Below, piece after piece: positions 43,375 through 55,209 of a stretch of 64,000 nucleotides of DNA. Below the pieces are notes generated by a model, which had not been told where the DNA came from, did not search any database, and saw only the letters and a list, made by a program, of their open reading frames with translations. The position numbers were made by a program, and so were the translations under genes. Position 1 is the stretch's first letter. Each line of letters opens with the position of its first letter. This stretch comes from Scilla litardierei (lineage: Eukaryota > Streptophyta > Magnoliopsida > Asparagales > Asparagaceae), in assembly GCA_030789695.1 (NCBI GenBank), contig CM061142.1, forward strand, positions 359,699,486 through 359,763,485. Reading direction: 5' to 3'.

Positions 43375-43783
43375 ATATGGTAAAGGGATCCTAAGGTGCC
43401 TCCTTAGATTCAATCTAAGGAGGCGCCCCCATTTCCCCCAGTCTCACACATTTATTTTGAAATTTTTTTCATGGGATTGTTGTTCACCTCATGGATGATC
43501 AACATACCAAATTTCAAGGGATTCCAATACTTTTTAAGCCCCCATCTATCCCTTGTAACTTTGTGGGATTTTCAACACGTTTTCAGACCGTTGAAGTTGT
43601 AAGGAGTAGATGGTGGCTCAAAAAGTATTGGAATCCCTTGAAATTTGGTATGTTGATTATCCATGATGTGAACAATAACCCCATGAAAAAATATTTCCAA
43701 AAAAATTGTTGGAGATGGGGGGAAATGGGGGCGCCTCCTTAGATTTTCATCTAAGGAGGTACCTTAGATCCCATTTTTCCATA
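43371..43783. mobile_element. Fold-back MITE with nested palindromes, ~410 bp
   Basis: Left arm GGATATGGTAAAGGGATC... matches the reverse complement of the right end ...GATCCCATTTTTCCATAT. Each arm holds its own hairpin, CCTCCTTAGATTCAATCTAAGGAGG on the left and its equivalent near 43734-43760 on the right. Pairing continues inward (GGCGCCCCCATTTCCCCC, GGGATTCCAATACTTTTT) almost to the centre, so the whole element is one long imperfect palindrome. No protein is encoded. A target duplication cannot be told apart in the flanking AT repeats. Confidence 0.7.
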
Positions 43784-43822
43784 TACATATACATACATAT
43801 ACATACATAAATAAATAAATAA

Positions 43823-43913
<91 letters not shown>

Positions 43914-43915
43914 AC
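43784..43915. repeat. (CATA)n, (AAAT)n and (CA)n microsatellites
   Basis: A compound simple repeat between the MITE and the LINE start; the CA part covers about 43837-43899, followed by a short TA tract. Confidence 0.9.
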
Positions 43916-43918
43916 GTG

Positions 43919-45564
43919 ATGAGCGCTTTTCTCAGAGCGGACGATTCCAGGGCGGCTGCAAACCCTACCCATGGCGGCCGTCAACCTGAGGAAGCCTGGC
44001 ACTTGGTGTCTCACAAAAGGGGCCACTCTCCTAAAGATGGCAATCGGAGATCGGGTCTCAATCTGGGAGATCGGAAACATGGTTCCTCTCATTCGAGATA
44101 TGGAGATCGGCCTTTGGGAAATCATGTTTCTAATGCAAGATTGAATGTTGGAGGCGGCATCAATGCTGGAAGCAGGGGATCCTTTGCTAGGGGATCCTAT
44201 GTTATGGGTGCGCAGGATCGTTCGCGACAGTACCACAAACCCTCTGACTCTGATTCTAAGATTGTTAAGTTGCCTGTTAGACCTCAACCCAATTTCATGT
44301 CACCCCCTCAGATGTTAAGCGTTCTTGGGTTGATATCTGTGCCTCTCGTAGAAAGTACGCAGATCCGCTAGTTATGACTTTTGTCCCCCCTATTGTTAGT
44401 GTGGATGGTGTGGAGAAGGATAAAGTAGTGGGATTTGAAATTATTGAGGGAGCAACGCGATGGCAAAATACGCTGGTTGGCTATGTTCTTGGAGACGTGC
44501 CTTATTATGGGCAGATCAAAGCCTGGACAGATCGTCTATGGCGTATTAAAGGAGGGCTTCACATTTTCTCTCGGGAGAATGGTTACTTCTATTTCAGATT
44601 TGAGAATGGGGATGATCGTGATTCTATCATTCATGGCGGTCCATGGCTATTTGATGGACGCCTGGTGGTTCTCCAAAATTGGACCCCTACCATCAAGCAT
44701 ACCCGGGACATTCTCACTGCGGTCCCAGTGTGGGTCCAATTTCATAACCTCCCCCTCCCTATGTGGACTTTGGGTATCCTGAATAGCATTGCTAGTGTTG
44801 TCGGCAACCCAATTTGTCTTGACAAAGCTACCGCTAACCTGGATAGAATTTCATATGCACGATGCTTAGTGGAGGTAAATGCTAAATGTGAACTAAAGAG
44901 ATCGGTCGTGGTTGAGTTAGATGATCTATCGACCATTTCTATTGATGTTCAATATGAGGGAGAGCCCCCAAGATGTGGAGCCTGTGCGTGCTTCGGTCAT
45001 CGGGATTCACAATGTCCCAACAAGATTACATCTCAAGCTAATGAGGGGAATGTTACATCTCAGGATGCTGTCCCAACTAAAATTCTGAACGGGATATCAA
45101 TTGGCCTTGATTCTAGTTCAAAGGGTAAATCAATACTAACTGCTGAAGTATCTAAGGTTATTAATGCTGCTAAGGTCTCGGCCCAGTCTATTCCTGTCCT
45201 TGAGGAGGGCGAGTGCAGCCTCCACTCCCCATTGGTTGCTGAAGGACCTGCGAAAAATCAAAATAAGGACCGGAATTTGTTGCGAGCCTTGCACGTCATG
45301 AGGATGGTACTCATTTTGCGGAAGCTCCAAGGCTCAGGAACTACTGCAGATTCCCCTGCTGTATCTCCGAATCCCCCTCTCATCCCACCTCTGTCTGAAG
45401 AGCCTGATGAGCCTTCCCCTCCTATGGAGCCAACTGTTGCCAATCCTGAGTGGGAATCAGAGCACTCCATTCTCCGGCTTGCTAGGGCACAAGCTAAATC
45501 CAAAAATGTTCAGGTACCACCCTCTCCTTCATCAATTCGTCGAAGCGCTCGCCTTGCTTCCTAG
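43919..45564 (+). pseudogene. LINE ORF1, nucleic-acid-binding protein
   Basis: Start ATG 43919 (MSAFLRADDSRAAANP). The first frame ends at 44371. A one-base shift near 44310 puts RSWVDICASRRKYADP and the rest in another frame to 45564. The second part begins with a DUF4283-like domain (WRIKGGLHIFSRENGYFYFR ... FDGRLVVLQNWTP) and then a CCHC_4-type knuckle CGACACFGHRDSQC (near 44974-45015). The C-terminus is Pro/Ser-rich and ends RRSARLAS. In plant L1 elements this protein binds the element RNA. Confidence 0.85.
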
Positions 45565-45605
45565 ACAGCCGTCCATCCCGCGGACTATTTATTTCTGTTT
45601 CTTTT

Positions 45606-48600
45606 ATGGCTATTTATTTCTGGAATTCCCGGGGACTAAACAATGCCTCGCGTCGTGCTGACCTGAAGCACTCTCTGCGCAAGTTTAAACCTTCTGTAGT
45701 CTGCTTATTAGAAACCAAAGTGGAATCTTGCAATTCTGAGCGAATATCAAGATGTTTTGCTAATGACTGGGGTAGTCTTGATAATAGGAGCTACCATAAA
45801 GGAGGGCGTATAATTATATACTACAAATTATCTGCCTGGAATTGTACTCCTCATTCATTCTCTGCACAACACATTTCTGCTGTGTTCACCAATGCAGCTG
45901 GTTTTGTTATGGGCCTTACCGCTGTATATGGATTTAATATTGGGAGCTCCAGAACTGCTCTTTGGAATAATCTTATTTCAAGTTCAAGCTCCCTAATTAA
46001 TATCCCTTGGTTAGTGGGTGGTGATTTCAACTGCGTTCGGAACACTAATGAGAAACTGGGTGGTCGCCCCGTTGATGTTTTATCTATGGATGATTTCAAC
46101 TCGTGTATTGGAAGCTGCCAACTTATTGAATTGAAAAGCATTGGTTGTAGCCATAGCTGGAACAACAGGCGTGTAGGTGGTACACGTATTTCGGCTCGTC
46201 TCGATCGTGTTCTTTGCAACACCCCCTGGCTTAGTCTTTTGCCTCATTCGTATTATGAATATCTCCTGGCTACTACTAGTGACCATTCCCCTATGATTGT
46301 CTATCTCCTATCTAAGGTAACCTCTTTCCCCAAGCCTTTTAAATTTTTAACTCTTGGGTCACCTTACCAGGTTACAAGGAAGTAGTGCGTAACTTTTGGG
46401 AGAATCAAAATCAATATGATACTTCCCCAATGCTGCGGCTTGTATACAAACTCAAGGCTCTGAAGCTTGTTTTGAAAAATTGGTCAGCTGACCAAAGAAT
46501 CAAATTGGATGTTAACATATGCCGTAGTGACCTGGAGCAAATTCGAGCTAACCCAAATATATATTCAGATTTCTCCATTCAGAACATGGAAGCCTCTGCA
46601 TCTCGAAATCTAGTGATTGCCTTGGAAATGGAGGAAGAGGATCTTAGACAAAAAAGTCGTCAAAATTGGTTGACGCTTGGTGATAAAAACTCAAATTATT
46701 TTTATACGGCAATGAAATCGAGACAATGCCACAATTCCCTTAGCCATTTAATCACTACTGAAGGGAATCGGAGTTCTAGTATGGATAATATTCGGGAGGA
46801 GGCGCCTCTTTTCTATTCAAAACTTTACCTCCAGGATGACTACTGGAATGTATTTCCTAATTTGATACCAAAAAGGAAGATCACATCTGAGGCTATCAAC
46901 TGGTTGGATAGACCAGTTTCTCACATTGAAATCAAGAATGCTGTTTTTCAAATAGGCAAAGACAAAGCGCCTGGTCCTGATGGCTTTAACTCTTATTTTT
47001 TCCAGCAAGAATGGGAGTTAATTAAAAATGATATTGTCTCTGGTGTATCCTCCTTCTTCGATATCGGGAAATTGCCTTCTCCTGTCAATCACACTTTTCT
47101 CACACTGGTGCCTAAGAATGCTAATGCAACAGGTTTAGGCGACTACAGGCCTATTGCTTGCTGCAACGTCATCTACAAAATCATTAGTAAGGTCTTATGT
47201 AATAGATTGAAACCTATTATTTCTGAACTAATTTCTCCTAATCAGGCTGCATTCTTGAAAGATAGGTTGTTGGCTTACTGCACTCTTATTGCGCATGAAC
47301 AAATCCGAGATTTTAGTAACCCCATGGGGGCCAGGTCTTGCATTAAATTGGACCTCCGGAAGGCTTTTGACAGTGTGAACAGGGAATTCATTTATTTTCT
47401 CCTCCACCAAATGGGATTCTCTCACAGATTCATTAACTGGATCACTGAATATATCTCTTCTCCCATGTTCTCGGTATTAGTTGATGGAGCACCAGCTGGC
47501 TATTTCAATTCTAATCGGGGACTTCGGCAAGGTGACCCCCTGTCGCCCTATTTGTTCGTTCTTGTTATGGAATCATTTTCGCTTTTGCTTGCTATAGCAT
47601 AGTCCTCAGGTTCTATTCATCCCATGCGGAGGTCTGGTTCAATTTCTCATCTCCTTTTTTGCTGATGACCTCTTAGTTTTTTGCCGTTTGTTAATAAGAT
47701 TCAAACTATTTTCGGGCCTTGATATTAATTGGGATAAAAGTTCTGCTATATTTAGCAAGGGAGCTCGAAATACAGGTAATCTTTCTGATAGCCTTGGCAT
47801 AAAAATGGTTTCTGCTTTCACTATCTATTTGGGACTTCCTCTGTCCTCAAAATACCCAAAAGCTTCCATGTTCAATAGGCTTGTGGATAAATGTAAAAAA
47901 AGGCTATTGGGATGGTCTTCTTCGCTACTCTCTATTACTGGAAAGATTGAGTTGGTTCGCTCGGTCATTTATGGTATGGTGGCTTTTTGGATGCAAGCCT
48001 ATTGTCTTCCACGCTCTGTTATTCGAACTATTAATTCCGCGTGCAGAAAGTTCATTTGTGGCAAACTAAATATTTGGTCATGGAAGGATATGTGTTTCCC
48101 TAAAAAAGAAGGAGGTGTCGGACTTAGATACCTTGATGATTTGAATGCCGCGTCCGGGATTAGGCTAACCTGGAGAGTCCTATCTACTAAAGGAATTTGG
48201 GCTCAATATATGAGGAATCACTACAGTGCCATCAAGTATGGGTTTTATTTTGCAAAGGCAAAACCTTCTGATTCTGGCTCCTGGAAGTTCATCCTAAATT
48301 ATCGTAGATTTTCCCAAAAACTCATTAAGCGTATTGTGAAGGATGGCAAATCTACATCATTCTGGTTCGATAATTGGCTTCCAAGTGGGACACTCTATCT
48401 GATGCATGAACCTACTCTAGGGAATGAAATGGCGCGGGTTTGTGATTATTGGTCGGGTGCGGGGTGGATCAATGACCCAGCAATTCATGGAGTTCGGCAC
48501 TTACTTCAACAAGCCACTGTATGCGAAGGTCCGGATGAGTGGCGTTGGCTCCCAGGCGCTGTGTGTACCCTCAAGGCCGCATGTAATATTGCCCGTACTG

Positions 48601-49133
48601 TCTACCCTTCTTTTAATCACTATGATGTGGTTTGGTTTAATTTTCATGTGCCTAAAATGGCACTGAATCTGCTAAAGGCTTTACGGGGTAGGCTGCCAAC
48701 AAAAGTCTTGCTTCTAAAATGGGGTATTGCCAATGATGACAAGTGTGTGCTCTATGAAGATAATCTGCCTGAAAGTGTTAGCCACCTCTTCTTTAATTGT
48801 GACTACTCAAAATATATTCTTTCTAGAGCTCTCTTAAAGATGAGACACCCAGGTCCGGTTCCCTCTTCTATCCAAGAGGTCTGCAACATTATCCATGCTA
48901 GATACAATAAGAAAGATCCTGTTGGTGTATTAGCCAAATCTGTCCTATCTTCCATGGTATGGCACATTTGGAAAGAGCGAAATAAGCGTATTTTTGAGAA
49001 TACTGCTAAGGGAAGGACTGTATTATTTGAAGATATTGCTTCGGACGTCAGAGTTTCCCTGCATCACTTGGTTTTTGACGAGGCGACCGACACCATTCCA
49101 TTCTCAAACTGGGATTTCAAAGATGTGGGATAA
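45606..49133 (+). pseudogene. LINE ORF2: endonuclease, reverse transcriptase, zf-RVT
   Basis: The start is ATG 45606 (MAIYFWNSRGLNNASRR), 41 bases after the ORF1 stop. The AP-type endonuclease has WNSRGLN, LLETKVE, VGGDFNCVRNTNE and TSDHSPM. The frame shifts by one near 46365. Reverse transcriptase follows with KAPGPDGFNSYFF, LVPKNANATGLGDYRPIACC, KLDLRKAFDSVNREF and RGLRQGDPLSPYLF. A TAG at 47600 and another frame change precede FFADDLLVF (47655-47681, catalytic FADD). Some 20 residues appear to be missing just after it. The C-terminal frame (47688-49133) ends in a zf-RVT-like region (RLPTKVLLLKWGIANDDKC). Confidence 0.88.
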
Positions 49134-49355
49134 CTAATCGCAGGAGTTATACTCATATTGTATAGATTACTTCTTGTTGTGCATACTTGTATTTTCCATC
49201 TTAGTCATGCTAAGTAATAGCGGTAGATAGTATTTCGTGGAGGGTGACGGCGCTTGTGCCCTATCCCCTCTCTTTTTATTGTCTGCTTGCTCTTACTTGC
49301 GATGTTTATTTGTAACACTTTCAACTTTTATTAATATAAAGTATCCTTTATTTGG

Positions 49356-49389
<34 letters not shown>

Positions 49390-49430
49390 TATAAAACACA
49401 TATATATATATACATACTATAAAAGAGAGC
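49134..49430 (+). other. LINE 3' UTR and (AT)n tract
   Basis: Noncoding T-rich tail with TTTATTAATATAAAG near 49328 (possible polyadenylation signal), followed by AT repeats at 49357-49387 and 49400-49412. Nothing else is recognised. Confidence 0.55.
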
Positions 49431-49616
49431 AATTTTTGAATTTTTATCCTATTAGGACAAGGCTTGTCCTACGTGGACAAACAAAGGCTGATTAGGACAA
49501 ACTAGAGTAGCTGAGTAGGATAAGTTTGGGGGGAATTTGTTGGGCAACATTTGAAAATTGAAAATGGGGGGAAATGTAAAACTATGAAATTTGAAAGGAA
49601 ATAAAAATTTGGAAAG
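49431..49616 (+). mobile_element. Helitron-related fragment
   Basis: CTATTAGGACAAGG, GGCTGATTAGGACAAAC and TTTGGGGGGAA match, in inverted orientation, the CTTGTCCTAATCAGCC and CCCCCCAAATTT blocks of the Helitrons at 34346-43310. This is probably a diverged 5' end on the opposite strand, cut by the Gypsy LTR at 49617. No 3' hairpin is present. Confidence 0.35.
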
Positions 49617-50552
49617 TGATACGACTGTTTTGGAGAAGCCCAAGAAGCGGAGACCCGAGGCCCAGCCATTAATGGGAAGCCCACAAGCGAGATTGGGCCC
49701 GCCTGACGAGGCCCACAGATAAAACTCGGAGTCGGACCGGCCTGCCCCCGGGGACCCACGATCAGCTCGTGTTCCTTAGAAATAGCCGTTCCCCTGATTC
49801 CGCGGCCCCTTAATGACCATTAAGGGGCCCGTTAATAAACACCCCCCCACGACGCACGTAGGGGCCGGGAAGGAGGCGGATCGCAGGGGCATGAAAGGAG
49901 GCGGACGAAGGACATGGATCGAGCGAAATCATGGCGGAGACCCTATAAGGAGATGGCAGAGGCAACCGAAAGAGGGATCGAATCCCAGGTATCTAGATCT
50001 GAGGTATTCCATCAACGACTTTGGCTTCCGCCATTTCTCTCCCTCCCCCTGCTCGTGCCGAGGGTCAGCGTATCGACCTCCTCTCGAGTCATACCTACCC
50101 TGCCAAGTACTATTCAGACCTTGATCTGACTTAGGCATCAGAGGGGATTCGGCCGAAACCAAGGTTCGGCCACCCTGACGAGTTTCTCGTCTATTCAGGA
50201 AGAGGCTGACCGAGGCGCCGAGGTTACCTCTCAGTGCCAGGCGATCACCCCTGCTGCTTGCAGGTGTGGCAACCGACCGAAGACCGATCAACAAATGAAG
50301 CGCTGAGGCTACCCCTCGACGCACGACCAACCAAGGCTAAGCCCATCTCGCAGAGCTGAGGCTTCCCTCCGCTCTGCTTCAGCCGAGGACCAACACTTCG
50401 TCCGAATCTCACGCTCGACCTCGACTCCACCTCCGACACACGCCTAGTGCACGTGTGCTCGGCGTGCCCAAGGGATCTCAACCAACCCCTTGACCACGTT
50501 GACCATACAGTCCTCGGGCAACGATTAAGTGGTGAGAAAACACCCGTAAACA
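49617..50552 (+). repeat. Gypsy-2 5' LTR (single copy in window)
   Basis: It starts TGATACGACTG, compared with TGTTACGAGGT in Gypsy-1, and ends CCCGTAAACA just before the primer site. About 936 bp. No second copy is visible, so the left boundary is inferred from the TG start and the similarity to Gypsy-1. Confidence 0.5.
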
Positions 50553-50554
50553 TC

Positions 50555-50572
50555 TGGCGTAGTCTGTGGGAA
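50555..50572 (+). other. Gypsy-2 primer binding site
   Basis: TGGCGTAGTCTGTGGGAA begins two bases after the LTR end and matches the Gypsy-1 site except at three positions. Confidence 0.6.
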
Positions 50573-50631
50573 CCGATGCAAGCCCACATCGAACCACCGG
50601 AATGGAACCAGTCTGCAATGGCGCGGGGCGC

Positions 50632-52256
50632 ATGCCTCCCATCCAAGAGGAAGGAGATTACATTCCCCCTGAGAACCAGCACAGCCACACCACCGAGGGG
50701 ACATGCGAGTCCCGATCGGTTACCCAGGAACAGCTCTGCATCTTTGCCCAGGAGACCAACGCTAACATCCAGACGTTGGTCGCAACAATTCAACAACTCG
50801 TCGGCAACACGCCCATCCAGGGAGATGTGATCGATGAAGCCCGCCATTGGGGAGGGGACCACCAACCACTGCGGTTTGCCATAGTCACCGACCACGAGAA
50901 CGGGGTGCCCAACCTGGAGCGGTGATTTACCATGTCAGGCTTCAACCTGGTGCGGTCCCCCACCCCACCTCCTTTCACGAGGGAAACAGGAGGGGCTTTG
51001 ATCAAGCGGAGGACGAGTTGATGACCGCCTCGTTCAGATGACCGGGCTCATCCAAGCACAGACGGGACGATCGCTGGGCGGCTGGAGATCTCTCTCAACA
51101 GAGCAGAAGTGCCCGTCGAGTGAAGCGAGACGAGCGAGAATACTGAAGCGAGAAAGGGGACGCGCGTCGATCAAGCCCCGCCCCCATTTTGGCAGGGACA
51201 TGAGGGACAGCCAAGCATGAACCTGCCCTCCCATTGCGACCGGACGATCATGAGGCAAGCGAAGGGGGGCGGTCGGGGGGCGTTAATGGCGGCCGATGTC
51301 CCCCAACCCGGAGGATAACCGAGGCATGGGTGCCCTCAAGTTTCAAGGTGCCGACGTTGGAAAAGTATGATGGAACGGATGATCCTGTAGACCACGTGAT
51401 GGATTACGAGTGAGTCATGGCGTTCCAGGGGGCTGACGATACCCTACTCTGCAGGGGTTTCTATTCCACCCTCCGGAAAGCAGCGAGGACTTGGTACCAC
51501 AAATTGCCCAACCGCTCCATTGATAGCTTCGAGGAGCTCACCCAGTTGTTCTGCAAGCAGTTCATGGCCGGGCGACAGGTAAAACCGGACTCAGAACTCC
51601 TATTCAATGTGGTGCAGGGTCACGGGGAACCCCTGAGGCACTTCATGCGCCGCTTCAACACGGAGCGACTGAACATGGAGAGCTATCCCAAGCTGGTCAT
51701 TAAAATTTCCCTGAAGAAAGGATTACGGCATAGGGGTCTGAAGAAATCATTACACAATGATCCTCCGAAGGACCTCATCGGGGTCATGGTGCTGGCTGAG
51801 TGCTTCATGCTAATGGAAGAGGCCTTGACCGTCGATGACGAAAGGACCAAGAGAGGATCCAAGCGCGACGAGAGTGAACGTCGCGGCCCAGAGGACCATC
51901 GACAGGAGAAGAAGGCCAGAGGAAAGCAGCGGAGGGAAGAACCACGTCACACCCAGCTGAATGTTGCCCCGGACGTTGTCCTTGCACATGCCCAGAAGGA
52001 GGGACGCATGAACCGGCCTCCTCTGAGGATGAAGAGAGGTGGGAGAGACGAAGAGAAATATTGCAAATATCACAAAGATAACAGCCACGACACTGATGAC
52101 TACTGGCATCTGAAGAAAGACATAGAGAAGCTGGTGAGTCGGGGGCACTTGAAGAACTTCGCCGACAATCCTGCTCCTGGGGAGGGGATGTCCAGGCAGC
52201 CGGACAAGGGGAAGATGGTAAACATGGTCCAGGCGGCCATGCGCATCATCGAGTGA
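50632..52256 (+). pseudogene. gag: Gypsy-2 gag, broken
   Basis: The N-terminal part is open at 50632-50925 (MPPIQEEGDYIPPENQ, then a QETNANIQTLVATIQQL helix). The capsid part starts near 51345 (VPTLEKYDGTDDPVDHVMDY), has an in-frame TGA at about 51411, and is open from 51417 to 52256. It carries the Retrotrans_gag region (LLCRGFYSTLRKAARTWYHK) and a nucleocapsid element YCKYHKDNSHDTDDY, in which the final Cys of the Tat-type motif is replaced by Tyr. The frame stops at 52254 before any protease. The nucleocapsid change and the stops make it non-functional. Confidence 0.85.
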
Positions 52257-52524
52257 GCGGACGAGACAAATAGCTTCCACCTCGCCGGGGGAGGGCTATC
52301 TAGCCTTGACCTCCTCCGTCTTTTGTTTTTTCCTCCAAATGTAATGGTCCATGGAAAGAAAAAAGGACATTCCAGGTACAAATGCAATCCCTTTTTTTCC
52401 ACATCTAGCGGAATGGCCATTTCACGACGTAGAAGAGAACTCAATCTCCTCTCCTGGAGGACTGCCTTCGCTCAACAGGTCGGAGGTGGGAATCTATTCC
52501 CCAAGCGGGGGGGAGGCTAGCAAA
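52257..52524 (+). other. Gypsy-2 spacer between gag and array
   Basis: No domain is seen. It contains a T-rich and A-rich stretch (52318-52405), then sequence leading into the array. Confidence 0.45.
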
Positions 52525-53915
52525 CCCATCCATAAGCCAGGGGGCAACCCCCTAGCAGACTGGTCTTGCGGTCGGCCCTAAGCCAGAGAGCAACCCTCCA
52601 CAGGCCCACCGAACCAATCGGCCGTAAGGCTGGGGGTAACTCCCCCAACAGGTCGATCCTCAAACCCGTCCGTGAGTCCAGGGGCAACTCCCCAGCAGAC
52701 GGGGACATCGGTCGGTTATAAGCCGATGGATAGCTCCCCTCGCCGACCAACCAATCCGCCCGCTCGTAAGGCTGGGGGCAACTCCCCCAGCAGACGGGGA
52801 CATCAGACGGTTATAAGTCGAGGGATAGCTCCCCTCGCTGACTAAACTATCTGCCCGATCGTAAGGCTGGGGGCAACTCCCCCAGCAGACGGGAACATCG
52901 GTCGGTTATAAGCCGAGGGATAGCTCCCCTCACTGACCGAACGATCCGCCCGCTAGTAAGGGTGGGGGCAACTCCCCCAGCAGACGGGGACATCGGTCGG
53001 TTATAAGCCGAGGTATAGCTCCCCTCGCCGACCGACCAATCTGTACGCTCGTAAGGCTAGGGGCAACTCCCCCAGCAGATGGGGACATCGGTTGGTTATA
53101 AGCCGAGGGATAGCTTCCCTCGCCGACCGAACGATCCGCCCGCTCGTAAGGCTGGGGCAACTCCCCCAGAAGACGGGGACATCGGTCGGTTATAAGCCGA
53201 GGGATAGCCCCCCCTCATCGACCGACCAATCCGCCTGCTCGTAAGGCTGGGGGCAACTCCCCCAGCAGATGGAGACATCAGTTGGTTATAAGCCAAGGGA
53301 TAGCTCCCCGTGCCGACCGACCAATCTGCCCGCTCGTAAGGCTGGGGGCAACTCCCCCAGCAGACAGGGACATCTGTCGGTTATAAGCCGAGGGATAGCT
53401 CCCCTCGTCGATCGACCAATCCGCCCACTCGTAAGGCTGGGGCAACTCCCCCAACAGACTGGACATCGGTCGGTTATAAGCCGAGGGATAGCTCCCCTCA
53501 CCGACCGACCAATCCGCTTGCTCGTGAGTCTGGGGAAACTCCCCCAGCAGACGGGGACATCGGTCAGTTATAAGCCGAGGGATAGCTCCCCTCGCCGATC
53601 GACCAATCCCCCAGCTCGTAAAGCTGTGGCAACTCCCCCAGCAGACGGGGACATCGGTCGGTTATAAGCCGAGGGACAGCTTCCCTCACCAACTGACCTA
53701 TTCACCTGCTCGTAAGGCTGGGGGCAACACCCCCAACAGATGGGAACGTTGGTCGGTTACAAGCCAAGGGGCATCCCCCTCGCCAACTGAATGATCCGCC
53801 CGCTCGTAAGGCTGGGGGCAACCCCCCAGCGGACGGGGGCATCGGTCGGTTACAAACCGAGGGGCATCCCCCCTCTCTGATTCGACTGACTGCGAGACTG
53901 GGAGCAACCCAGCTG
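52525..53915 (+). repeat. Tandem array of ~95-bp unit, about 14 copies
   Basis: GACATCGGTCGGTTATAAGCC recurs every 94-96 bp (52704, 52799, 52894 and onward to about 53840). Each unit also has CTCGTAAGGCTGGGGGCAACTCCCCCAGCAGAC, whose CTGGGGG and CCCCCAG arms can form a hairpin. Edge units are more diverged than central ones. Open frames on both strands are by-products of the repeat. Confidence 0.92.
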
Positions 53916-54115
53916 TATACAAGGTGATTACCTAAGCAAACCGAGTATCACGAATGGAGGAAGAGCTATGACGGGTCGGACGAGGGCGCCAATAAGGTCC
54001 CAATCCAGGGTGCCAGGGGGTCCAGAGTTCTGAAGACCCTTCGCCCTCACCACAGGCAATAAAACGACACCGATGAAATGTGGAGTTCACGACCAGACCA
54101 TAACACAATAAAGGA

Positions 54116-54763
54116 TCAAAAAGACCGACGGTCCCCGCAAGGTGGAAAACCCTCAATGACAAAGAAGCTATATAAATAAAATTGTTCAGAATTACAAGCC
54201 AAAAAAGAAGGGGAGGGAACAAGATACAGAGGCCTAAGGCCCCGGGGCACGGGAGGAAGAATCATCGGGCACCTCGCCCTGCTCGAAGTGCGGGGATCTG
54301 CGGGTGCGAGAGGCTGCTGGGCATGCTCCGCGAACCGCCGTAATGAGTTTCGGACGATGTCAATGATCCGAGGAGGAAGAAGGTCCTCAAAAGAGATGAA
54401 GGCCTCCCTAAGAACCTCCGCGATCCTTGCCCACAGGACCCCGTCGACGCCCCTCTCCACCTCGTCGACGAACCGGGTCATCTGACGCAGGTCCGCCATC
54501 TCGCTCCGGAGATCGCCCCTCTCTTGGCAGAACACCTCTTTCGCCTCTCGGGCCGACCTCTGAGCATCGGCCAGTTCCCCCTGGAGGTCCATCACTTGGG
54601 CATCAAGCTCGTCTACCTGGCGTCGGAGATGCCGAGCTACCATGCGCGCCTCTTGGATGGCCACCTCGGCTGCCCCGGTCCTTGTGCACTCCGGGCAGAG
54701 GACTCCTCGAGCTCCCTCGCCTGGGCCGCCCGATGCTGCGCCTTAACGGCCATCACAGTGGCC
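54116..54763 (-). pseudogene. Antisense gene C of Gypsy-2: last exon, coiled coil
   Basis: On the minus strand an acceptor CCTTTTTGCAG lies at 54764-54775, and the exon starts GCCACTGTGATGGCC. A one-base shift near 54690 leads into the frame open from 54664 to 54116 (MAIQEARMVARHLRRQVDEL). The Glu/Arg/Ala-rich coiled coil corresponds to exon 3 of genes A and B of Gypsy-1. Its C-terminus runs on toward the array without a clear conserved end. Confidence 0.65.
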
Positions 54764-54845
54764 TGCAAAAAGGAAGGAGTTATGCAAGGAAAGATCAGAA
54801 GACAGGTCTAAGAGCAACAAGGCGGCCAAACTTGTTGAAGCTACC

Positions 54846-55209
54846 ATACTAAGGAGTCCGACAGCGTGTCAGCGGGGGCTCTCTCAAGGAGAGATCGGTC
54901 CCTGGGGATGACGGAGCCGTGCGCCAACTGGTTGGCCACAGTCCGATCGCCGAAGACCGAGTCCCCGGGGGTAACCTCGGGGCCCGCCAAGACATTCACC
55001 AACACACCGCCAGCTCCCACTAGGGAAGGCTCGGCCAAGACTGCGGGAGTGGCCACCAGGATTGGCAGGAGAGTTTCACCGGAGGCCATCGGTACTTCGG
55101 GGGCCACCGGAGTGCGGGCCTCCCCATCCTCCTTCCTCCTTTTCCTCTCACTGGGGCCGACAGAGGTCGGGGGGAGTGAACGCTTACGCCTTGCACCCCG
55201 ACCACCCAC
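54846..55209 (-). pseudogene. Antisense gene C of Gypsy-2: linker exon
   Basis: The minus-strand frame has a basic stretch (RKRSLPPTSVGPSERKRRK), an Ala/Pro/Val-rich linker, and then VFGDRTVANQLAHGSVIPRD. This aligns with VFEDAGVAARLTE and the following PHDR block at the end of exon 2 in genes A and B. A donor GTAGCT follows at about 54844. The exon thus ends at the same place relative to the conserved block in all three genes. Confidence 0.65.

Larger units (their letters stand above)
43916..49360 (+). mobile_element. L1-type LINE retrotransposon, decayed
   Basis: Two ORFs in the L1 arrangement are present: ORF1 (43919-45564) with a DUF4283-like region and zinc knuckle, and ORF2 (45606-49133) with endonuclease, reverse transcriptase and zf-RVT-like C-terminal domain. 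A ~220-bp 3' UTR follows and ends in an AT repeat rather than a clean poly(A). Frameshifts and a stop show it is inactive. I could not fix a target duplication because both ends lie in simple repeats. Confidence 0.88.
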
